9,545 nucleotides of DNA from Gammaproteobacteria bacterium. Its GTDB lineage: Bacteria > Pseudomonadota > Gammaproteobacteria > Chromatiales > Chromatiaceae. Of this stretch, positions 1-6,513 are shown in pieces. The notes under the pieces were generated by a model, which was not told the origin of the DNA, searched no databases, and saw nothing but the letters and a program-made list of their open reading frames with translations. The position numbers and the translations under genes were made by a program. Position 1 is the stretch's first letter, and every line of letters begins with the position of its first letter. The stretch lies in NCBI GenBank assembly GCA_008080925.1, contig VMDJ01000085.1:1-9545 (forward strand). The letters run 5' to 3'.

Positions 1-35
1 GTTTTTCCGGGGCTTAGGCCCGTTGAGACTTCGCT

Positions 36-1193
36 ATGAGCAGTAGCCATTCATACCCTCTCGCCAAGATCGGATTGATCGGTGGCGGACAACTCGGTCG
101 TATGACGATCAAGGCGGCAAAACGCCTGGGGGCTACCTGCACAGTACTCGACCCTGATGATCATTGTCCCGCCTGCCAACTTGCAGCCAAACAACTGGTT
201 GCCGGCTACTACGACGCGGATGCCATTCGGCAGTTATCCAATGAAGTCGACGTGCTTACCTTTGAGCTTGAAGATATCGACGCAGACACATTGGCGAGCT
301 TAGAGGCTGAAGGCAAAGCCGTTTATCCCTCTTCTGCCGTTCTGAAAACCATTCAAGACAAACTCGTTCAAAAGCAATTTTTAGCGGCTAACGACATTCC
401 GACCTCAGAGTTCATTGAGGCTAACGAACCCTCTGCTGAACTCTTTGAGCAATTCGGCTACCCCTTGGTGCAAAAAGCCCGTCGCGGTGGTTACGACGGT
501 CGCGGTGTTGCGATCATGAAAACTGCAGATAGCTTTGATAAACACCTGCCCGTTCCTTCACTCATTGAACGATTTGTTAAAGCCGACAAAGAAATTGCCA
601 TCTTGGTTGCACGCAGCACCAAAGGCGAAGTGAAAACCTATCCTCCGGTTGAAATGGTGTTCAACGATGAAAACATGCTGGACATCTTGTTGGCCCCAGC
701 GTTGATTCTAGAGACCGTTGCACAAGAGGCTCAACGTATTGCAGAGAAAACCGTAGAAGCACTCAATGGCGTGGGTATTTTTGGCGTCGAAATGTTTGTC
801 ACCGAAGATGGCCAAGTGCTCGTGAACGAAATCGCACCACGCACCCATAATTCAGGCCATCACACGATAGAAGCCAATATCACCGACCAGTTTGAACAAC
901 ATTTACGCGCCATTCTCGGTTTACCGCTTGGTAGTACAGAAACCTTGTGCCCTGCAGCGATGGTTAATCTACTAGGCGCGCCAGGAGAGACAGGCAAACC
1001 TGAATTACGCGGCTTAGATGAGACACTGAGTATTTCAGGTGTCAATTTGCACCTATACGGCAAGAATAAAACAAGCCCATACCGTAAAATGGGCCACATC
1101 ACTATTCTCGATAAAGACATCAAGCAAGCGGCAGAAAAAGCCGCATTGGTTAAAACTTTAATTACGATTGGCGCGGAGAAAAACGATGAGTGA
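36..1193 (+). CDS. purK: 5-(carboxyamino)imidazole ribonucleotide synthase PurK
   Basis: This cytoplasmic ATP-grasp enzyme carboxylates AIR to N5-CAIR using ATP and bicarbonate in de novo purine synthesis. The 385-residue protein has the N-terminal GGGQLGRM nucleotide-fold motif (residues 16-23), the GGYDGRG glycine loop of the ATP-grasp domain (151-157), and the family's NEIAPRTHNSGH metal and ATP site (264-275). The C-terminal domain carries YGK (341-343) and RKMGH (350-354). Length is slightly above the roughly 355 residues of the E. coli enzyme. The ATG at 36 is the first start after an in-frame TAG at 15-17; only a weak GAGA stands 7 nt before it. Its last 8 bp overlap purE, so the two are surely co-expressed. 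Where most relatives have a FE(N/D)-type segment, this one reads FELEDID (76-82), a small divergence. Identification is secure. Confidence 0.97.
   Translation: MSSSHSYPLAKIGLIGGGQLGRMTIKAAKRLGATCTVLDPDDHCPACQLAAKQLVAGYYDADAIRQLSNEVDVLTFELEDIDADTLASLEAEGKAVYPSSAVLKTIQDKLVQKQFLAANDIPTSEFIEANEPSAELFEQFGYPLVQKARRGGYDGRGVAIMKTADSFDKHLPVPSLIERFVKADKEIAILVARSTKGEVKTYPPVEMVFNDENMLDILLAPALILETVAQEAQRIAEKTVEALNGVGIFGVEMFVTEDGQVLVNEIAPRTHNSGHHTIEANITDQFEQHLRAILGLPLGSTETLCPAAMVNLLGAPGETGKPELRGLDETLSISGVNLHLYGKNKTSPYRKMGHITILDKDIKQAAEKAALVKTLITIGAEKNDE
1175..1178 (+). promoter_or_regulatory. Ribosome binding site that fixes the purE start
   Basis: A GGAG lies 7 nt before the ATG at 1186. It favours that ATG over the in-frame TTG at 1168, which would add six residues (MARRKT) not expected for PurE. 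The site lies inside the end of purK. Confidence 0.75.
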
Positions 1194-1695
1194 CATCAAA
1201 GTTGGCATCATCATGGGCAGCGACTCAGACCTTCCGGTCATGCAAGCTGCCGCAGACCAATTAAGCGAATTTGGAATCGCTTATGAAATGACCATCGTTT
1301 CTGCACACCGCACACCGCAGCGTCTTTATGAATACTCACAAACTGCCATTGAGCGTGGCTTAAAAGTCATCATCGCAGGCGCCGGTGGCGCAGCCCACCT
1401 ACCCGGTATGGTTGCAGCGATCACCTCATTACCGGTTATCGGTGTTCCGGTTAAATCATCAGCATTGAGCGGTGAGGATTCATTGCTCTCAATCGTGCAG
1501 ATGCCACCAGGTGTTCCTGTCGCAACCGTTGCCATTAATGGCGCTAAGAATGCAGGCATCCTTGCCGCGCAAATCCTTGGCACAGCTGACAGCGCCATCG
1601 CCAAACAAGTGGCTGATTACAAACAGTCTTTGGATGACATGGTGATGGCCAAAGTAGCTAACTGGGAAAAAGACGGTCCCTCGTTTAGCAAATAA
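1186..1695 (+). CDS. purE: N5-carboxyaminoimidazole ribonucleotide mutase PurE (class I)
   Basis: PurE shifts the carboxyl group of N5-CAIR, the PurK product, to C4 to give CAIR. The 169-residue protein is full length. It shows the class I motifs: GSDSD (11-15) in the phosphate site, SAHRTP (39-44) with the catalytic-type His41, and AGAGGAAHLPGM (64-75), followed by the conserved GVP, SALSG and SIVQMP segments. Pairing with PurK supports the bacterial two-step route rather than the one-step class II enzyme. The ATG lies inside the end of purK (overlap 1186-1193), which suggests translational coupling. A strong terminator follows the stop at once, so purE closes the operon. Identification is secure. 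Confidence 0.97.
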   Translation: MSDIKVGIIMGSDSDLPVMQAAADQLSEFGIAYEMTIVSAHRTPQRLYEYSQTAIERGLKVIIAGAGGAAHLPGMVAAITSLPVIGVPVKSSALSGEDSLLSIVQMPPGVPVATVAINGAKNAGILAAQILGTADSAIAKQVADYKQSLDDMVMAKVANWEKDGPSFSK

Positions 1696-1697
1696 CC

Positions 1698-1723
1698 AAG
1701 AAAGCGCCGCTGGCGCTTTTTTT
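1698..1723 (+). terminator. Intrinsic terminator of the purK-purE operon
   Basis: A perfect 8-bp stem AAAGCGCC (1701-1708) / GGCGCTTT (1712-1719) with the 3-nt loop GCT runs into seven consecutive Ts (1717-1723). Flanking A and T bases can extend the stem slightly. It starts a few bases after the purE stop and separates the purine operon from the zinc operon. Confidence 0.93.
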
Positions 1724-1742
1724 ACGCCTGCTAAAAACCTAG

Positions 1743-1761
1743 AATGTTATAATGTAACAAT
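1743..1761 (+). promoter_or_regulatory. Zur operator (zinc uptake regulator box)
   Basis: The imperfect inverted repeat AATGTTATA-A-TGTAACAAT is centred on 1752. The left arm equals the core of the gammaproteobacterial Zur consensus (AATGTTATA, then one spacer base, then TATAACATT). The right arm matches 7 of 9 positions. It sits 25 to 43 bp before znuA, in the only spacer ahead of znuABC-zur, and the operon encodes a Zur whose zinc ligands are intact. Binding of zinc-loaded Zur here should repress the operon. The call rests on motif recall; no binding has been shown. Confidence 0.88.
1745..1753 (+). promoter_or_regulatory. Extended -10 promoter of the znu operon
   Basis: TGT followed by a consensus TATAAT (1748-1753) makes an extended -10 element. 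No good -35 was found at normal spacing; TTTACG at 1721-1726 is 21 bp away. Transcription would start near 1759-1761, giving a leader of about 25 nt. The element lies wholly inside the Zur box, so bound Zur would block RNA polymerase directly. Confidence 0.72.
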
Positions 1762-1785
1762 TAAAATACATTCCACCGTTATCTT

Positions 1786-2631
1786 ATGACTCGACTTCTC
1801 AGTCTCCTTATTTTCCTTACTGCGACTCCTTTCACGCAGGCCGCCAACATATTTGTGAGCGTCCCACCCCTAGTGCCGGTACTAAAGGCACTAGATACTG
1901 ATAATCAGGTAGAAAGCTTAGTCACTGCCGGTTACAGCCCGGCCACCTATAGCCCCACTCCTCGCCAGCTGGTGGCCCTTAGCAATGCCGATATCTTTGT
2001 TCGCTCAGGCCTGCCCTACGAAGCTGCTTGGATGAATCGCATCAGGGCTGTTAATCCAGGCATCCTGATCGTTGACCTACGTGACGGTGTAGAGCTACTC
2101 GAACACCATCACCATGAGGGCCACGCAGGTCATGAAGAAGAGACTGATCCTCATCTATGGACCGATCCAGTTCTCATTAGCAATCAACTGAATAAACTTG
2201 CTCAAGCACTGATCAATTTAACGCCAGATCGCGAACAAGTGATCGTAAAAAACCATCTGAGTTATCAACAACAGCTACTAAACGTTGACAGCCAAATCAG
2301 AGACCTCTTGGCTCCTTATGCAGATAACACTTTTTATGTGTATCACCCAGCCTGGAGCTACTTCGCTAAGCGTTATCAGCTCAAGCAAGTGTCATTAGAA
2401 CGCGGTGGTAAAGACTTTGGGCCACATGCGCTTGAACATGTTCTCGAAGCATCACGTCAAAACACGCATCGCGTCTTATTTGTGCAACCTCAATTTGACC
2501 GTCGTTTGGCACAACGTGTCGCGGATGAGATCCAAGGACATGTCGTGACGATTGATCCTTTAAGCGAAACCTATCCAATGAATTTACTTGATGCGGCAAC
2601 CGCACTTAAGAAGGCCTTTAGCCATGAGTAA
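1786..2631 (+). CDS. znuA: Zinc ABC transporter, periplasmic zinc-binding protein ZnuA
   Basis: This cluster A-I (TroA/ZnuA family) solute-binding protein should capture zinc in the periplasm and pass it to ZnuB. The 281 residues begin with a signal peptide (hydrophobic 4-18, likely cut near the A-A of TQAAN at 19-20). A His-rich loop (HHHH at 107-110, with H113 and H116) leads into DPHLWTDP (121-128). Expected metal ligands are H123, H187 (VYHPAW) and D257 (IDPLSE). The first ligand His of classical ZnuA (a PHxY-type motif) is replaced by alanine: the segment reads SPATYSPTP (51-59), A53. I recall other TroA-like proteins with this SPATY variant, so it is probably a natural subgroup and not a broken protein. 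No clear Shine-Dalgarno precedes the ATG. The zinc assignment is supported by the Zur box and the downstream zur; manganese is less likely. Confidence 0.92.
   Translation: MTRLLSLLIFLTATPFTQAANIFVSVPPLVPVLKALDTDNQVESLVTAGYSPATYSPTPRQLVALSNADIFVRSGLPYEAAWMNRIRAVNPGILIVDLRDGVELLEHHHHEGHAGHEEETDPHLWTDPVLISNQLNKLAQALINLTPDREQVIVKNHLSYQQQLLNVDSQIRDLLAPYADNTFYVYHPAWSYFAKRYQLKQVSLERGGKDFGPHALEHVLEASRQNTHRVLFVQPQFDRRLAQRVADEIQGHVVTIDPLSETYPMNLLDAATALKKAFSHE
2608..2614 (+). promoter_or_regulatory. Ribosome binding site that fixes the znuC start
   Basis: AAGAAGG stands 9 nt before the ATG at 2624, inside the end of znuA. It supports this start over an upstream in-frame TTG at 2588, which would add 12 unlikely residues. 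Confidence 0.6.
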
Positions 2632-3370
2632 ACCCCAAATCAACATTAACAATCTGAGCTATCGCTACGGCAAGCTGAAGGTGCTCGAAGATATCTCCAT
2701 GCAGGTCAATGCCGGTGAATTCTTAGGCATCGTAGGTCCCAATGCAGGCGGAAAAAGCACCTTACTGAAACTCATCTTAGGCTTACTTGAGCCGGCTAAA
2801 GGTCGCATCGAGGTATTTGATAAAGCACCCGAAGATTCACGCCACCGATTAGGTTATGTGCCGCAGTACCCTAATTTCTCCCGTGACTTCCCTATCTCAG
2901 TAGAGCAAGCGGTGCTGCTCGGTCGACTTAATCACAATAAATCAGGCTGGCAGCGCTGGTTACCCGGTCGCTACTCGGCTAGCGATAAAGCGATTGTCAA
3001 ACAAGCACTCGAAGAGGTCGAAGCAGACAATCTCATTGATCGTCAGCTCGGTAGCTTATCGGGCGGACAACTGCAGCGTGTTTTATTAGCCAGAGCGCTT
3101 GCTTCTGAGCCTGAGGTTTTACTGCTAGATGAGCCCACTGCAAATATTGATCAACGCTTAGAGAGCGACATTTTTGATTTACTCAAGTCACTAAACGATC
3201 GCATGACCATTTTAGTGGTATCTCATGATGTCGCTTTCATCTCCAGCTATGTGAACCGTGTGGCTTGTGTTAACCAAACACTCGTGTGTCACCACACCGA
3301 TGCCATTGATGGCGATGTCATTCATAACTTATACGGTGAGGATGTGCGCATGGTCGCGCATAAGCATTAA
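2624..3370 (+). CDS. znuC: Zinc ABC transporter, ATP-binding protein ZnuC
   Basis: This is the cytoplasmic ATPase that powers zinc import through ZnuB. From the ATG at 2624 the protein is 248 residues, normal for ZnuC. All ABC motifs are present in order: Walker A GPNAGGKST (38-46), Q-loop Gln81 (VPQYP), signature LSGGQLQR (145-152), Walker B VLLLDEP (165-171) and the switch His201 (VVSHD). The C-terminal tail (HNLYGEDVRMVAHKH) is modestly histidine-rich, as in several metal-transport ATPases. The start overlaps the znuA stop by 8 bp in the pattern ATGAGTAA, like the purK-purE join, implying coupled translation. znuB follows after 2 bp. Identification is secure from motifs and context. Confidence 0.96.
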   Translation: MSKPQININNLSYRYGKLKVLEDISMQVNAGEFLGIVGPNAGGKSTLLKLILGLLEPAKGRIEVFDKAPEDSRHRLGYVPQYPNFSRDFPISVEQAVLLGRLNHNKSGWQRWLPGRYSASDKAIVKQALEEVEADNLIDRQLGSLSGGQLQRVLLARALASEPEVLLLDEPTANIDQRLESDIFDLLKSLNDRMTILVVSHDVAFISSYVNRVACVNQTLVCHHTDAIDGDVIHNLYGEDVRMVAHKH

Positions 3371-3372
3371 TC

Positions 3373-4197
3373 ATGATGGACTTTATCGACGCACTTACCC
3401 GTTACGGCTTTCTACAAGGCGCCCTGATTGCTGGACTGCTGACCAGTATTGGCTGCGGCGTCATGGGCAGCTATGTTGTGGTTAAGCGTATTGCCTTTAT
3501 CGCAGGCAGCATCGCGCACTCTGTACTCGGCGGCATGGGCATCGCGTTATACATGGGAGCCGATCCACTGATTGGTGCCTTGATTGCCGCAATTATTGCC
3601 GCACTGTTAATTGGCGGCATCCGTCTTTACTGGAAACAGCAAGAAGACACACTCATCGGCGCGCTTTGGGCGATTGGCATGGCGATTGGTGTGATCTTTA
3701 TCGCCAAAACGCCAGGGTACCAATCTGATCTCACAAGCTATCTGTTTGGCAATATCCTTCTGGTACCTCACTCTAGCCTCTGGTTTATGGCCGGTCTTGA
3801 TGTCGTGCTTTTAGCGATTGTTTGGGCTTATCACCGCCAATTACTTGCGGTGGTGTTTGATGAAGAGCACGCACGACTTCGCGGTATACCTGCGAGCTTT
3901 TTCTATTTGCTACTTTTAGTGATGGTTGCGCTAACCGTTGTATTACTGATTCAAGTGGTTGGCTTAATCCTGGTGCTTGCGCTGATCACACTGCCCGCTG
4001 CAATGGCAGGTCATTATGTGAATTCACTGCATCGTATGATGTGGCTCGCCACACTCATTGGCATGCTAATGAGCTTCATTGGGCTTGCGGTTAGCTACCC
4101 TACCGACCTACCAACTGGTCCTGTGATCGTTCTCGTCACCGGCTTAGCGTATGTTTTATCCAGCCTATGGCACCACTTACGTGGAGGTAATGCATGA
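3373..4197 (+). CDS. znuB: Zinc ABC transporter, permease ZnuB
   Basis: This inner-membrane permease of the ABC-3 family forms the zinc channel, probably as a homodimer with ZnuC. The 274 residues are largely hydrophobic, with about seven or eight membrane spans (for example near 14-36, 44-61, 66-84, 95-110, 140-153, 173-205 and 225-265). The family segment VVVKRIAFIAGSIAHSVLGG lies at about 36-55. A cytoplasmic loop around 163-175 (DEEHARLRGIP) is in the place of the ATPase-contacting helix. Two tandem ATG codons (3373 and 3376) could each serve as start; this is the first. The last bases overlap zur by ATGA. Identification is strong; zinc as substrate comes from the operon context. Confidence 0.95.
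   Translation: MMDFIDALTRYGFLQGALIAGLLTSIGCGVMGSYVVVKRIAFIAGSIAHSVLGGMGIALYMGADPLIGALIAAIIAALLIGGIRLYWKQQEDTLIGALWAIGMAIGVIFIAKTPGYQSDLTSYLFGNILLVPHSSLWFMAGLDVVLLAIVWAYHRQLLAVVFDEEHARLRGIPASFFYLLLLVMVALTVVLLIQVVGLILVLALITLPAAMAGHYVNSLHRMMWLATLIGMLMSFIGLAVSYPTDLPTGPVIVLVTGLAYVLSSLWHHLRGGNA
4183..4188 (+). promoter_or_regulatory. Strong Shine-Dalgarno site for zur
   Basis: GGAGGT lies 5 nt before the zur ATG, within the last codons of znuB. It is the best Shine-Dalgarno in the operon and suggests zur is translated well even though it is the last gene. Confidence 0.7.
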
Positions 4198-4637
4198 ATC
4201 AAAAAGAACTCACTCAACACCTTAAGCAAGTCAAAACCTTATGCACCTCTCAAGGTGCCCGCTTAACACCACAGCGCGAGCAAGTATTGTCTTTGATTAT
4301 GCGCTCTAAAAAGCCACTGACCGCTTATGAGTTACTTGAAGGCATGCGCCAAGAAGACAAAACACCGGCGCCACCGACCGTATATCGCGCATTAGAGTTT
4401 CTTCAAGAACAAGGATTGATTCACAAGCTTGAGAGCCTGCATGCCTTTGTTGGCTGCAATCATCCTGAACATCCTCATGCAGGGCAGTTTTTAATTTGTA
4501 CTGACTGTGGCGAGGTCAACGAGGTGTGTAATCACGAGTTGGATAAAAGCTTGAATGCTGTCGAAAAGAACCAAGGCTTCAACTTACAGCGCCCAGTGAT
4601 CGAACTTTTAGGTCGTTGCGCTAGCTGCCAAAAATAG
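4194..4637 (+). CDS. zur: Zinc uptake regulator Zur (Fur family)
   Basis: This dimeric cytoplasmic repressor binds its operator when zinc-loaded. The 147-residue protein has an N-terminal winged-helix domain (RLTPQR at 23-28; PPTVYRALEFL at 60-70 as recognition region) and a C-terminal metal domain. Structural zinc ligands are the CxxC pairs C102/C105 and C142/C145. Aligned by eye to E. coli Zur, all four regulatory-site ligands are present: H77, C88, H95 and E110. This favours Zur over Fur, Mur or PerR. The gene ends the znuABC-zur operon through an ATGA overlap, so its expression should fall under the Zur box at 1743-1761: negative autoregulation. In E. coli zur is a separate locus, so this linkage is a useful point of comparison. 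No terminator was seen in the 34 bp after the stop. Confidence 0.95.
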   Translation: MNQKELTQHLKQVKTLCTSQGARLTPQREQVLSLIMRSKKPLTAYELLEGMRQEDKTPAPPTVYRALEFLQEQGLIHKLESLHAFVGCNHPEHPHAGQFLICTDCGEVNEVCNHELDKSLNAVEKNQGFNLQRPVIELLGRCASCQK

Positions 4638-4671
4638 AACCGCCTCAAAAACCAATCACTGTTTAAGCACC

Positions 4672-5877
4672 TTACATGACTGACGTAGATTGACGTGGCA
4701 GTTTCATCGACAACACGGTTGCCATAAGAAGAAAAGCTACCGCTGCCCATAAACAGCCTTCAAGACCATACAGTTGATACATGGCGCCGGATAAGACCGT
4801 TCCGGCTAATCGACCACCTGCATTGGCCATGTAATAAAAACCAACAGTCATCGCGACCTTATCCGCATCTGAATATGCCAAGATCAAATACGAATGAATC
4901 GCAGAGTTCACCGCAAACAAAACACCAAAGATCGCCAGACCAATGATCAGTACCCACATCGGCGATTCAGTTGAAGCTAACGCCACTGGCAATAGCGCCG
5001 TAATCACCGTCAGCAAGAACGCCCATAGAGTTGCAAGGCCACCTGATTCAGCACCAGCAAAACGATTTTTAAGCAGCTTGGGTGCCGAGGCTTGTACAAA
5101 CCCATACGCAATAACCCATAAGGCCAAGAAGGCACCTACTTGGCTAAATGGCCACTTAAGCACTTCATACAAATACACTGGCAAGCCAACCACAAACCAG
5201 ACATCCCTTGCACCAAACAAAAAGAATCGCGCACTAGCAAGCCAGTTAATCGAAGGGATTTGCGAAAAAACCTGAGTGAACTTCGGCTTTGCCACCATCT
5301 TTCCGACCTCGCTAGGCAAGAGCAGCACAGTGACCAACATCACTATCGCCAAGCTACCCGCGAGCGTATACAAAGCGTCTCTAAAGCCTAGCCATTCGAG
5401 TAACCCAGCACCTAAGAAGAAGCCAACCCCTTTAAGCGTATTCTTAGAGCCGGTCAGAATAGCGACCCATTTAAACAAGCCCTGTTGATTGTCCTCAGTC
5501 GAGAACTGCTTAACACTAGCTTTAGCCGACATCTTATTCAGATCTTTGGCGATACCCGATAACGCTTGAGCCAGCATGACATACAGAACGCTAAGCCACG
5601 CATCGGGGACAGTGAGCATTAACAAAGCCCCCACTTGTAACAGCATACCCAGATGCATAGTCCGATTTAGACCAAAACGCGCACCTAACCAGCCGCCGAC
5701 TAAATTCGTCACGATGCCAAAGAATTCGTAAAACAAAAACAGCATCGCCACTTCGAAAGGCGAATAACCCAAGGTATGGAAATACAGCACAACCAACATA
5801 CGGATTGCGCCGTCTGTTAAGGTAAACGCCCAATAGCCGCCAGTAACCACTAAGTAATTCTTCAAAGCCTGTTGCAT
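4672..5877 (-). CDS. arsJ: MFS efflux protein of the ArsJ type (organoarsenical exporter)
   Basis: This major facilitator family membrane protein of 401 residues has about 12 hydrophobic segments. The N-terminal region (YWAFTLTDGAIRMLV at 15-29), the NLVGGWLGARFGLNRTM stretch (58-74), ALSGIAKDLNKMSAK (105-119), LTGSKNTLKGVGFFLG (141-156) and the FLFGARDVWFVV segment match what I recall of ArsJ. ArsJ exports 1-arseno-3-phosphoglycerate, an unstable product made from arsenate by a glyceraldehyde-3-phosphate dehydrogenase, giving arsenate resistance. The ATG at 5877 starts the conserved N-terminus; an in-frame TTG at 5886 would add only three residues. No Shine-Dalgarno is evident. The usual GAPDH partner and an ArsR gene are absent from the window, so the substrate is inferred from family alone. 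Confidence 0.85.
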   Translation of the reverse strand: MQQALKNYLVVTGGYWAFTLTDGAIRMLVVLYFHTLGYSPFEVAMLFLFYEFFGIVTNLVGGWLGARFGLNRTMHLGMLLQVGALLMLTVPDAWLSVLYVMLAQALSGIAKDLNKMSAKASVKQFSTEDNQQGLFKWVAILTGSKNTLKGVGFFLGAGLLEWLGFRDALYTLAGSLAIVMLVTVLLLPSEVGKMVAKPKFTQVFSQIPSINWLASARFFLFGARDVWFVVGLPVYLYEVLKWPFSQVGAFLALWVIAYGFVQASAPKLLKNRFAGAESGGLATLWAFLLTVITALLPVALASTESPMWVLIIGLAIFGVLFAVNSAIHSYLILAYSDADKVAMTVGFYYMANAGGRLAGTVLSGAMYQLYGLEGCLWAAVAFLLMATVLSMKLPRQSTSVM

Positions 5878-5880
5878 ATG
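5875..5880. other. Abutting divergent start codons (CATATG)
   Basis: The palindrome CATATG holds the arsJ ATG on the minus strand (5877-5875) and the TVP38-family ATG on the plus strand (5878-5880) with no base between. Promoters and leaders of each gene must therefore lie in the other's coding sequence, or the genes are served by distant promoters. I found no convincing -10/-35 pair or Shine-Dalgarno on either side. Confidence 0.8.
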
Positions 5881-6513
5881 AATCAACGCATCATTTTTAT
5901 CGCTGTTTTACTGCTTTTGATTGTACTGGCTGCCACTAATCAAGAGCATGTCAATTTCGAGTCAATTCGCCAATCCATTGAACAAGCCGGCATCTATGCA
6001 CCACTAATCTTCATACTCGCCTATGCCATTGGCACCGTGTTGTTTTTGCCCGGTCTTGCGATGACCTTGCTTGGTGGTGCCTTATTTGGCCCCTACTTCG
6101 GCACCTTATATAGTCTTAGTGGTGCGACACTAGGCGCCACATTCAGCTTTTTGATTGCACGTTATCTGGCACACGAGTGGGTTGAAAAGAAAGCCAATCA
6201 ATTCACTCAGAGGCTCATCAAAGGCGTTTCTGACGAGGGATGGCGATTTGTTGCTTTGACTCGCTTGGTTCCCTTGTTCCCTTTCAATTTATTGAACTAT
6301 GCCTTGGGCCTAAGCAACATCCGAGCGCTACCCTACGTCATAGCGAGCTTTATCTTTATGGCGCCGGGCGCATTTGCCTATAGCTGGCTGGGCTTTGCGG
6401 GGAAATCGCTTGCAAGCGGAGATGCCGATACTGTTAAGCATGGCTTAATCGCGGTGGCGCTGATCGCCACCGTGATACTGATTGCTCGATTGGTAAAACA
6501 GTTTAAACGTTAA
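5878..6513 (+). CDS. TVP38/TMEM64 family (VTT/DedA-like) inner-membrane protein
   Basis: This polytopic membrane protein of 211 residues is of normal length for the bacterial TVP38/TMEM64 group. An N-terminal membrane segment (5-19) is followed by the VTT domain: LPG (57-59), GGALFG (66-71), a glycine-rich helix leading to FLIARYL (91-97), then RLVPLFPFNLLNYALGL (129-145) and a re-entrant-type APG (162-164), with a final span near 188-206. Some VTT/DedA relatives are linked to lipid scrambling or undecaprenyl-phosphate recycling, and a DedA protein has been linked to selenite uptake, but the substrate of this one is unknown. The ATG at 5878 is preferred to an in-frame TTG at 5872. It is head to head with arsJ, so a role beside metalloid export is possible but unproven. 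Its 3' end overlaps qor by 11 bp. Confidence 0.88.
   Translation: MNQRIIFIAVLLLLIVLAATNQEHVNFESIRQSIEQAGIYAPLIFILAYAIGTVLFLPGLAMTLLGGALFGPYFGTLYSLSGATLGATFSFLIARYLAHEWVEKKANQFTQRLIKGVSDEGWRFVALTRLVPLFPFNLLNYALGLSNIRALPYVIASFIFMAPGAFAYSWLGFAGKSLASGDADTVKHGLIAVALIATVILIARLVKQFKR
6450..6474. other. Strong inverted repeat at a convergent gene end
   Basis: CGGTGGCG (6452-6459) and CGCCACCG (6465-6472) form a perfect 8-bp GC-rich stem with loop CTGAT, extendable by a G-U and a C-G pair. It lies in the last codons of the TVP38 gene and about 30 bp beyond the qor stop on the opposite strand. No T-run follows on either strand, so it is not a canonical intrinsic terminator. It could slow polymerase or protect the qor mRNA 3' end. 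Confidence 0.5.

Noticed and set aside
1..39. An open frame ending in TGA at 37-39 could be the tail of an upstream gene that overlaps purK by ATGA.
   Set aside because: Only 12 codons are visible and they match no family I know; a second frame is also open through this short stretch. A weak inverted repeat at 8-22 has no T-run after it, so it was not called a terminator.
860..1123. An 87-codon open frame antisense to purK.
   Set aside because: It lies wholly inside a well-conserved gene and has no recognisable protein features; a shadow frame.
1721..1726. TTTACG as the -35 box of the znu promoter.
   Set aside because: The spacer to TATAAT would be 21 bp, too long, and the bases are part of the purE terminator tail.
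4675..4697. Two TGACGT copies close together at the end of arsJ as a regulator site.
   Set aside because: They fall in the coding sequence for the serine-threonine rich C-terminus and show no operator spacing or symmetry.
4943..5488. Several plus-strand open frames opposite arsJ.
   Set aside because: They overlap each other and the clear MFS gene, have low-complexity compositions, and lack membrane or domain signals; shadow frames.
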